Positions 19,017 to 26,793 of a DNA stretch of 64,000 bases are shown piece by piece. Source of the stretch: Actinomycetota bacterium (GTDB lineage Bacteria > Actinomycetota > Actinomycetes > Streptosporangiales > Streptosporangiaceae); the NCBI GenBank assembly GCA_003168255.1, contig PMSU01000091.1, forward strand, positions 27,120 through 91,119. The letters run 5' to 3'. The stretch's first letter is position 1; every line of letters starts with the position of its first letter. The position numbers and the translations under genes are program-made. Below the pieces are notes generated by a model that saw only the letters and a list, made by a program, of their open reading frames with translations, did no database searches and was not told the DNA's origin.

Positions 19017-21467
19017 TCAGCCGCCGAATTCCGGCACGGTTGCCACCGGTTCCGCCAGCATAGGGGCGATGGACTCACGCATCCTGTCGACGAACTGCTC
19101 GCCGAGCGGGGTCAGCGAGCCTGACGTGGCGAGCGTCTCGATGGCATTAGCGGTCTGGGTCCGCCAGTGCGCGAACTGCGCCTCTGCCGCCTTGGCCGCC
19201 TGGCCATCGGCATCCTTCCGCCGGTTCCGCCAGAAGTCGGTGACAGCAATGTGAGCGTAGGTGCCCTGCAGCAATCCCTCCAGCGGGCGCGGATCCTTGC
19301 GCCACGGTGCGTGAAACAGCCGGGTATCAGCGGCGTCGTGAAGGTCGTACAGGTCCAGCACCGCGCCGAGTTTCACGTGCTGGAACTCGTGGATCAGCAG
19401 CAGGGCCAGCGTTGCATGGTCGCCCGGCAGCGCGGCGGCGACCGCGCCGAAAGCCTGTCTCGCGGTGGCGCTCACGTCGCGGCCCGGGGGGCCTGCGGAC
19501 AGCGGAGTAATCGTCCGCAATCCGGCGGCCAGGGCCGGGGCATAGACCTGGTGCTCCCGCTGAATCTCAGCCCATGCGCTGCCCAAAGCGCGCTGCCAGT
19601 CGGTAACCTGCGTATCGGTCAGCCGGGGCGCGGCCTCCCACTGGTGGCAGAAACGATAGAGATCGGTGTCCTCGATCGCGACCGAGATACCCGGCGCGGT
19701 GAGCCACCGTACTGGCTGCCAGCAGGCGGGGCCGGTGTCCTGCCAGGCGGAGTGGCTAGCCAGCCGGGGCAACGTCCACTGAGCGTCGCCGGTTCGCACG
19801 GTCGCCCCGCTTGGCGCCGTCTCCACTGTCGCTGTCATCGGGGATCCTGGTTGCTGCTTCGCCAGGCCGGTGAGCAACCGGCCGAGTGTCGGCAGGTGCA
19901 CGGCACCGTCGCGCACCGGGACGGTTACCCGGGCTTCAATGCCGGACCGGATAGCGGCCGCGGCGGCGATGGCGCCAAGATGACCGAGGTCGGCGGCTAG
20001 CGCTTCGGCGATTGCAGCGCGCTCGCCCGGAGGTGTCCGCAACTGTTCCAGGCAGCTCACCGCCCAGGCACCGATGTAGGGGTGGCCCAGCACATTGCCC
20101 AGTGCCGTCGGATTCTCCCGGTCGACCCTGGCCAGCAGCTTCCAGGCACCCCTCAGATCGAAGGCGACTGTGCCGGGCGCGGCGGTAGTGCTGGCCGCCT
20201 GGTAGACGGCGGCCAGCAGCGCGCGTCGTAGGATCCGCTGCGCCTCGGCGAGATATCCGATCGCGCTCGCCCCGCCGACGCCGGCGGCCAGCTCCCGGAG
20301 CTCGGCGGCGGGGATCGAGGCGGTCGGACCGGCCGCAGTCCGGCCGATTTGCGGCCGCTGGATCGCGCTGCGGACGTGCTTGATCAGTTTCAGCAGGTCA
20401 GGGCAGTACACCGATGGGTTCGCGAAGCCTGTTCCCGTGCGGTAGCGGTGGGTATACAAGCCGCCTCCGCAGCTGGTCACCACGGGGCAGGTCTGGCAGG
20501 TATCGCACAGGCCAGCCAGTCCCTGCTGGCGGGCGACGATCCCCGGGTGCTGCCCGGCCGTGTCGAGGGAGTGGCGGAAGACGTCGAATCCCGTGGCGGG
20601 GGCGCCGTCGAACGCGGTCTTCAGGGAATCGACCTGCTCGTAGCTGCCGTCGGTCTCGATCACTACCAGGTCACTCGGCCCGAGCCCGAGCGCTTCGGTG
20701 AGGCTGTCGTTGCCATTCTCGGTCTGGATGATCGAGTCGAACGTCCGCACGCCTACCGGCCGCCCGTCGGCCAGCCAGCGGTCGAAGATGGCGATCAGCC
20801 AGTCCGCGTAGGCGGTCGCGGCTCCCGGCCGGACTGGCGGCTGGTCCCAGGTTGCGTGCGGCAGCAGGAAGTCGATCCGCGGCGGATCAAGCTCCAGTAG
20901 TGACTCATAGACCGCGACCGGGTCGTTGGCCACGTCGATCGTGCAGAGCAGGCCAGCGTACAGGTCGCGGTATTGCGCCGTTCGCAGCCGCTCAATCGCA
21001 CGGATCACTCGGTCGTAGCTGCTGCGGCCGTCGGCGTATCGGCGATGCCGGTCGTTGGCGGCCCGGTGACCATCTATGGAGATTCCGACCTTCACGCCGC
21101 ATGCGGCGAACAGCTCGCAGAACTCCTCGTCCAGCAGTACCCCGTTGGTGTGGATCCGCAGGTCGAGATCGCACACGCCAGCCAATGCCGACTGCAGCGT
21201 CCGGGCGGTGAAGCGCAACCGCGCCGGACCGGCTAGCAATGGCTCCCCGCCATGCAGGACGACATGGACCCCGGTCAGCCCGTGTGCCTTCGCATGTTCA
21301 GCGATGCGCTGCGCGGTCCAGGCGATGGTCTCGTCACTCATCGCCATCGGCCGGCCGTGCCAACTCTGATCGGCGCCCTGATACACGTAACAGTGGTCGC
21401 AGGCGAGATCGCAGCGGCTATGTACCTTCAGTACGAACTGCCGCAGCGGCATGGCTGGCCGGCTCAT
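19017..21467 (-). CDS. fxsB: FxsB-like radical SAM/SPASM peptide maturase with C-terminal HExxH region
   Basis: KVHSRCDLACDHCYVYQGADQSW (CxxxCxxC), SPASM-like CDTCQTCPVVTSCGGGLYTHRYRTGTGFANPSVYC, and LLLIHEFQHVKLGAVLDLYDL (HExxH). Confidence 0.9.
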   Translation of the reverse strand: MSRPAMPLRQFVLKVHSRCDLACDHCYVYQGADQSWHGRPMAMSDETIAWTAQRIAEHAKAHGLTGVHVVLHGGEPLLAGPARLRFTARTLQSALAGVCDLDLRIHTNGVLLDEEFCELFAACGVKVGISIDGHRAANDRHRRYADGRSSYDRVIRAIERLRTAQYRDLYAGLLCTIDVANDPVAVYESLLELDPPRIDFLLPHATWDQPPVRPGAATAYADWLIAIFDRWLADGRPVGVRTFDSIIQTENGNDSLTEALGLGPSDLVVIETDGSYEQVDSLKTAFDGAPATGFDVFRHSLDTAGQHPGIVARQQGLAGLCDTCQTCPVVTSCGGGLYTHRYRTGTGFANPSVYCPDLLKLIKHVRSAIQRPQIGRTAAGPTASIPAAELRELAAGVGGASAIGYLAEAQRILRRALLAAVYQAASTTAAPGTVAFDLRGAWKLLARVDRENPTALGNVLGHPYIGAWAVSCLEQLRTPPGERAAIAEALAADLGHLGAIAAAAAIRSGIEARVTVPVRDGAVHLPTLGRLLTGLAKQQPGSPMTATVETAPSGATVRTGDAQWTLPRLASHSAWQDTGPACWQPVRWLTAPGISVAIEDTDLYRFCHQWEAAPRLTDTQVTDWQRALGSAWAEIQREHQVYAPALAAGLRTITPLSAGPPGRDVSATARQAFGAVAAALPGDHATLALLLIHEFQHVKLGAVLDLYDLHDAADTRLFHAPWRKDPRPLEGLLQGTYAHIAVTDFWRNRRKDADGQAAKAAEAQFAHWRTQTANAIETLATSGSLTPLGEQFVDRMRESIAPMLAEPVATVPEFGG

Positions 21468-21481
21468 GCCGGGCCCCCGGG

Positions 21482-21664
21482 TCAGATGGCGGAGTTAAAC
21501 GCGGCTACGGGAACGTGAACATCCGTCGGGTCGGGAACGAGGCGCCGTAGGACGCTCCCCAACACGTCATCACTCAGGCTCGGCATGTCCTCAAGCGGCA
21601 CCCATCGCAGATCTCCCAGGTCTGGGTAATCCGACCGCTTCTCGCTGATGTCAGTGGCTTTCAT
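21482..21664 (-). CDS. fxsA: FxSxx-COOH RiPP precursor peptide (FxsA-like)
   Basis: 60 aa MKATDISEKRSDYPDLGDLRWVPLEDMPSLSDDVLGSVLRRLVPDPTDVHVPVAAFNSAI; terminal F-N-S-A-I fits FxSxx-COOH; 14 nt upstream of the maturase gene; stop confirmed by manual reverse complement. Confidence 0.85.
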   Translation of the reverse strand: MKATDISEKRSDYPDLGDLRWVPLEDMPSLSDDVLGSVLRRLVPDPTDVHVPVAAFNSAI

Positions 21665-21751
21665 GACTTACCTGCCTGTCGGCTTGAAACCGGCATTCCG
21701 TGTAGTAGCGTTGCTTGTAAGCCAAGAAAGTCAGAGACCAGCTTGGCCCGA

Positions 21752-21788
21752 TTGATATTACTCTGCGCCTTTGATATTACCCTGCGCC
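21752..21788. repeat. two 18-bp direct repeats upstream of the precursor gene (TTGATATTAC[T/C]CTGCGCC)
   Basis: Copies at 21752-21769 and 21771-21788, one mismatch, 19-bp period. Confidence 0.8.
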
Positions 21789-22166
21789 GCGATTTTGTTT
21801 GCCCCACCCTAGTCGGCGCATCCCCCGGCACCAGATTGTGACTCGCGTCAATCACCCCGGCGCTGACAAGACCAGCCGACGTCCACCTAGACGGCCATCG
21901 TAGCGGGCCGCCTAGCTACATATGCGGTACCCCCCGAGACGAGGGAACATTTTTGTCGAGCTTCGGTACATACTCTCCACCAGCTCGGTGACCCCATCTG
22001 TCCCATGGGCTGTTCACGCATGTCAGAGGGCCAACGCCCCGGACGCAGACCGCGCTCTTCGGCTCCCGCACGTCGAACTGGGCTAACCGGAAACTATTGC
22101 CCAAAACCGGCATCACGAAGCTGCAATAGTCCGCCTGCGCTTCGGCCCGCCGCTGCCGCCCGGCCC

Positions 22167-22270
22167 CCGGCCCACTCGCGCCGCCGCCAGCCGCCGGCCC
22201 ACTCACGCCGCCGCCAGCCGCCGGCCCACTCACGCCGCCGCCAGCCGCCGGCCCACTCACGCCGCCGCCG
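22167..22270. repeat. 27-bp tandem repeat, about 4 copies (ccggcccactcacgccgccgccagccg)
   Basis: Direct reading; copies at 22167, 22194, 22221, 22248 (last partial). Confidence 0.92.
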
Positions 22271-22625
22271 CCCCTCGTTGGGTTCTATAGCCGGATAACG
22301 CATATCACCGTGCAGTGAGCTGGAAAGTCCTTGGTCAGTAAAACTTAGCTAGTATGCGCCGATTAATCGAATGATTGGCGCTGCTCATACCGGGCCGCCA
22401 CCGTTTTGATGGCGAGGTCCACCGTGCGTCTGGCCATCTCTTCTTCTGCGTCACGCCGGACCGCCGGCAGCTCGCCCACGAAGCCGTTGCCGGACGCTGG
22501 CACCTCACGCACCGACCTCACGCACCCGAGGAGAGCTCGCTGATCACCGGTTGACGGGAGCATCGTTAGCAATTTAGGTTCAGTTCAAAAATTATCCCTA
22601 ACGCACGCGTCTGGAGTTACCGCTC

Positions 22626-23078
22626 ATGAGGATCTTCCACGGGATTCAGGAGCTGGCCGCCGCAGCCGGCGAGGAGCTCGGCACCAGCGACTGGCTGGTG
22701 GTGGACCAGGAACGCGTCAACACCTTCGCGGACGCGACCGGCGACCACCAGTGGATCCACGTGGACACCGAGAAGGCGGCGGCAGGTCCGTTCGGCGGCA
22801 CGATCGCGCACGGCATGCTGACCCTCTCGCTACTGCCCGCGTTCCTGCCGCAGATCTACCGGGTCGACGGCGTGACGATGGCGATCAACTACGGCCTGAA
22901 CAAGGTCCGGTTCCCGGCGCCGGTTCCGGTCGGATCCAGGCTGCGCGCCACCTCGCGGATCGCGACGGTGACACCCCTCGACGGTGCGGTGCAAGCGGAG
23001 CTGTCCACCACCATCGAGATCGAAGGCGGTGCGAAGCCCGCCTGCGTCGCGGCATCCATCGTCAGGTATATAGCGTGA
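22626..23078 (+). CDS. MaoC family dehydratase
   Basis: TFADATGDHQWIHVDTEKAAAGPFGGTIAHGMLTLSLLP (MaoC hot-dog catalytic motif). Confidence 0.95.
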   Translation: MRIFHGIQELAAAAGEELGTSDWLVVDQERVNTFADATGDHQWIHVDTEKAAAGPFGGTIAHGMLTLSLLPAFLPQIYRVDGVTMAINYGLNKVRFPAPVPVGSRLRATSRIATVTPLDGAVQAELSTTIEIEGGAKPACVAASIVRYIA

Positions 23079-23917
23079 CGGACGAGCTCCCGGCTGACCA
23101 GGACGCCGTCCTGGCCGATGACCAGCATGGCGCGCTAGCCGATGACCAGGACGGCGTCCTGACCGCGGACCGCGGCGCCGTCCGGGTGGTGACCCTCGAC
23201 CGGCCGGCCACGCGCAATGCGATCGACCTGCGGCTACGGGTCGTCCTCGCCGAGGTGCTGGAGGCGGCGATGGCGGATGACTCGGTGCGGGCGATAGTGC
23301 TGACCGGGGCGGGCGGCACCTTCTGCTCCGGCGGGGACATCTCCACCATGCGCAGGCAGGGCGCTGACCAGACACGGCCCCGCGCGCAGGCCGCGCAGCG
23401 CGTGATCAGGGCCATCTGGGACGGCCCCAAGCCGGTGATCGCCGCGGTCGAGGGCTACGCGGTCGGCGCGGGCGCCGCCCTCGCGATTGCCTGTGACCGG
23501 GTAGTGGCCGCCGCCGACTCGATCTTCGCCGTGACGTTCACCGGCGTCGGGCTGGCCGGTGACATGGGCATCTTCGCCACGCTGCCCGCCCGGGCGGGGC
23601 TCGCGGTCGCACGCCAGCTGATGCTGCTGCCGCGCCGGCTGCCCGGCACCGAGGCGCGGGAGCTTGGGCTGGTCGACAGCCTGGCCGAGCCGGGGGAGGC
23701 CCTCGCCCGTGCCATCGACGACGCCAGTGCGATGGCCGCAGGCCCGCCGCTCGCGCTCGCAGGTATCAAGGCCATGCTCGCCGCCTGGCCGGCCGACCAG
23801 CGCCTGGTGCTCGAACGCGAGGTGGACTTGCAGGCCCGGCTATTCGACACAGCGGACTTCGCCGAGGGAACTGCCGCGTTCCGCGAACGCCGCAAGCCCG
23901 TCTTCCACGGCTGCTGA
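23075..23917 (+). CDS. enoyl-CoA hydratase/isomerase family protein
   Basis: VVTLDRPATRNAID, LTGAGGTFCSGGDISTM, AVEGYAVGAGAALAIACDRVVAA; GTG start overlaps the maoC stop. Confidence 0.92.
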   Translation: MTDELPADQDAVLADDQHGALADDQDGVLTADRGAVRVVTLDRPATRNAIDLRLRVVLAEVLEAAMADDSVRAIVLTGAGGTFCSGGDISTMRRQGADQTRPRAQAAQRVIRAIWDGPKPVIAAVEGYAVGAGAALAIACDRVVAAADSIFAVTFTGVGLAGDMGIFATLPARAGLAVARQLMLLPRRLPGTEARELGLVDSLAEPGEALARAIDDASAMAAGPPLALAGIKAMLAAWPADQRLVLEREVDLQARLFDTADFAEGTAAFRERRKPVFHGC

Positions 23918-24114
23918 GCCGCCCCGCCAGCAGGTCACGAGGCTGGCATGTGCCGGGGATGCCCGTGCGGTCGCGGCGGGGGTAGGGCAGGTGCCGTCAG
24001 TTGGCCCGATCTCTTTCCCGGCAGGTCCTTGCGGTCACATCGGTCCCTCCTGTGCCCCGTTCGCCCGGCGTTCTGCACGATCGGCACCCCCTGTGCTGCA
24101 TGGATGTGGCAGAG

Positions 24115-24147
24115 CCCCCCACGGGTGGTAGGTAACGCCGCATTCAT
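24115..24147. repeat. dispersed intergenic repeat, copy 1
   Basis: CCCCCCACGGGTGGTAGGTAACGCCGCATTCAT; 29/33 identical to 43425-43457. Confidence 0.75.
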
Positions 24148-24555
24148 GCCTGGCCCTGGCCGCTGCGTGTCCCGTCATGCGCCCCAGTAGTCACGGCCTG
24201 CACCGTCTGCCCCAGGCATCCCTTCCGGCTTCACCTCCCGCCAGTGATCGATGCCGATTTGCTGTTCACCCGTGAACGGCCAGGTTCTGTTGATCAGCAG
24301 TGGCCGGGTACAGCTCTCCCGCAGTGAGCCCCACTCGTCGGCTAGGGCAGGCAACATGGACATCCCTACGGGAGGGCTGCACCCACGGGCAGGCCGCCGG
24401 GCTGGTCACGGGTCGGCCGCCGGAGCTGGTCACGCGGTCGGTCGGCCCGGACGGGTTGTCCTGGCCAGATCGGTCAGTTATTCTAATATGGATTAAGACG
24501 ACTATGGGAGCGGAAGCGTGACCGCTGACGGTCGGCTTCCGCCGGAGGAGGCCAG

Positions 24556-25836
24556 GTGACCGCCACGGTGCGCGGGACGGCCGCTTCAATGCCCAGGCCC
24601 GACTACGCGACCTTGATCCAGTCCGATCGCGTGCACGGCTCGCTGTATACCAGTGAGCAGATCTTCGCCGAAGAGCTCGAGCGCATCTGGTACCGCACCT
24701 GGGTGTACATCGGGCACGCGAGCGAGGTGCCGGAGCCCGGCGACTACGTGCGCAAGAGCGTCGGGCCGCAGGACCTGATCATGACCCGCGACCGCGACGG
24801 CGGCCTGCACGTGCTGCTGAACCGGTGCGCGCACCGGGCGAACCTTGTCTGCGAGGATGCCCGCGGCAACTCCAAGTCGTTCCGCTGTCCGTACCACGGC
24901 TGGACCTACCGCAACACCGGCGAGCTGATCGGGTATCCGTACCGCCAGGGCTACGAGGGAAACGGCAAGCTGGACCTCGCGATGGGCCGGGTCCCCCGGG
25001 TGGACTCTTACCACGGCTTCGTGTTCGGCAGTTTCGCCGCCGACGGTCCGACGCTGGCCGAGCACCTCGGTGCGGCGGCAGGCGAGATTGACAGGCTGGC
25101 GCGTCTGTCACCCGACGGCCAGGTGCAGCTGAACGCCGGCTGGCTCAAGCACCGCACCCGCGCCAACTGGAAGCTGCTGGCGGAAAACGAGACCGACGGA
25201 TACCACCCGCAGTTCGTGCACAGTTCCATCTTCAGCGTCACCGGGAGCCCGATCGCCGCCCTCTACAGCGACAAGTCGTCCGCGGTCACCAGGAACCTGG
25301 GTAACGGGCACAGCGAGAATGACCTGCGCCCTGAGTTCCGCAACTTCGGTGAGCCGATGCGCTGGTTTGGCACGACGCAGGCGCGGGTTCCCGACTACGT
25401 GGCCCGGATGCGCGAGGTGCACGGCGAAGCGGCTGAGCAGATCCTCGTCGAGGGCGCCCCGCACGTGATGATCTTTCCCAACCTGTTCATCGCCGAGATC
25501 CAGGTGTTCGTCATCCAGCCGCTCTCGGCGGGGGAGTGCATACAGCACTCGACAGCCGTGCAGCTCAAGGGTGCGCCTGAGCTCAACAAGCGAATGGTCT
25601 CGCAGTCGATCGGCTCGGTCGGCCCGGCCGGCATGCTGCTGGCCGACGACACCGAGATGTACGAGCGCAACCAGCGCGGCGTGGCGATGCTCCAGCCCGA
25701 GTGGCTGGACCTGCGCCGTGGCCTGCACCGCGAGCGGGTAGACGAACGCGGGCTGACGATCGGCACAGCGACCGATGAGACCGCCATGCGCGGCTTCTGG
25801 TCGCACTACCGCACCCTGATGGAGGCCGCAGCGTGA
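24556..25836 (+). CDS. aromatic-ring-hydroxylating dioxygenase alpha subunit (Rieske)
   Basis: Rieske motif CAHRANLVCEDARGNSKSFRCPYHGWTY; mononuclear iron region NWKLLAENETDGYHPQFVHSSIF. Confidence 0.95.
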   Translation: MTATVRGTAASMPRPDYATLIQSDRVHGSLYTSEQIFAEELERIWYRTWVYIGHASEVPEPGDYVRKSVGPQDLIMTRDRDGGLHVLLNRCAHRANLVCEDARGNSKSFRCPYHGWTYRNTGELIGYPYRQGYEGNGKLDLAMGRVPRVDSYHGFVFGSFAADGPTLAEHLGAAAGEIDRLARLSPDGQVQLNAGWLKHRTRANWKLLAENETDGYHPQFVHSSIFSVTGSPIAALYSDKSSAVTRNLGNGHSENDLRPEFRNFGEPMRWFGTTQARVPDYVARMREVHGEAAEQILVEGAPHVMIFPNLFIAEIQVFVIQPLSAGECIQHSTAVQLKGAPELNKRMVSQSIGSVGPAGMLLADDTEMYERNQRGVAMLQPEWLDLRRGLHRERVDERGLTIGTATDETAMRGFWSHYRTLMEAAA

Positions 25837-26429
25837 CCGCCGTGGCCGTCTCGGAGCTTGACCTGCGGCAGATCGAGCAGTTCCTTTACCGCGAGGCGCG
25901 CTACGCCGACGAGCACGACTATGACGCGTGGGAAGCGCTGTGGACCGACGACGCGCTGTACTGGGTGCCGGCCGGCGCCGACGCGGTCGACCCGACCAGC
26001 CAGATGTCGGTCATCTACGACAACCGCAGCCGCATCTCCACCAGGCTGAAGCAGCTGCGAACCGGGAAGCGGCACTCCCAGTCACCGCCGTCCAGCCTGC
26101 GACGGGTTATCTCCAACGTCGAGGTGCTGAGCGGCGAGGTGCTGAGCGGCGAGGTGCTGAGCGGCGAGGTGCTGAGCGGCGAGGTGCCGGACGGCCAGGT
26201 GCCGGGCGGCGAGGTGCCGGGCGTCGAGATGCGGGGCGGCGGGGGAGCGGAGACGATCGTAGGCGCCAACTTCATGCTGGCGGAGTCCCGTGCCCGCGGC
26301 ACCGAGATCTGGGCCGGGCGCACGACCTACCGGCTGCGTGTCGTCGACGGGGAAATCCGCCTCGCCTACAAGAAGGTACTGCTCGTCAACTGCGATCAGC
26401 CGTTGCCTACGCTGGCATTCCTGATCTGA
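25833..26429 (+). CDS. aromatic-ring-hydroxylating dioxygenase beta subunit, with in-frame repeat insert
   Basis: QIEQFLYREARYADEHDYDAWEALWTDDALYWVPAGADAVDP...SRISTRLKQLRTGKRHSQSPPS...RRVISNVEV; overlaps alpha gene stop. Confidence 0.92.
   Translation: MTAVAVSELDLRQIEQFLYREARYADEHDYDAWEALWTDDALYWVPAGADAVDPTSQMSVIYDNRSRISTRLKQLRTGKRHSQSPPSSLRRVISNVEVLSGEVLSGEVLSGEVLSGEVPDGQVPGGEVPGVEMRGGGGAETIVGANFMLAESRARGTEIWAGRTTYRLRVVDGEIRLAYKKVLLVNCDQPLPTLAFLI
26118..26229. repeat. 15-bp in-frame minisatellite (ctgagcggcgaggtg and variants) in the dioxygenase beta gene
   Basis: Encodes VLSGEVLSGEVLSGEVLSGEVPDGQVPGGEVPG. Confidence 0.95.
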
Positions 26430-26452
26430 CCAGCCGAGAACGGGAGGACAGC

Positions 26453-26719
26453 GTGTCCGAGGCAGATGACGGCAGCCGCCGGGCTGGCAAGGTGACCGGG
26501 CCAGCCAGCGACCTGGTGGGCAGCGAGTTCGCGGAGGTTGAGGCGAGCGTGGACACCACGGCCAACGGACCGAGGCTGCGCCTGGAGGACCGCAGGACGG
26601 GGCGAGTGCGCTTCCTCGACGCACTCGAGCTGGAGACGATCATCTGGCTGCCCGAAGGACACCTGCAGCTGCTGCTGGATCCCTCCGCCGACCGGTGGCG
26701 TGAGGAACCGGGTCGCTAG
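26453..26719 (+). CDS. small hypothetical protein downstream of the Rieske dioxygenase
   Basis: 88 aa from GTG; SDLVGSEFAEVEASVDTTANGPRLRLEDRRTGRVRFLDALELETIIWLPEGHLQLLLDPS; no Cys. Confidence 0.7.
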   Translation: MSEADDGSRRAGKVTGPASDLVGSEFAEVEASVDTTANGPRLRLEDRRTGRVRFLDALELETIIWLPEGHLQLLLDPSADRWREEPGR

Positions 26720-26793
26720 AAGAGCACGCCAGGTCGCATCGGCAGCCCACACTCATGATTTAATTTAAAATAGATTCTGAACGGAGATACCGA

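Noticed and set aside
22167-22270. CRISPR array
   Set aside because: Repeats are directly adjacent with no unique spacers; a tandem minisatellite, and no cas genes in the window.
23918-24555. Protein-coding ORFs in the gap before the Rieske gene
   Set aside because: Overlapping short ORFs on both strands without recognisable motifs; treated as non-coding apart from the dispersed repeat.
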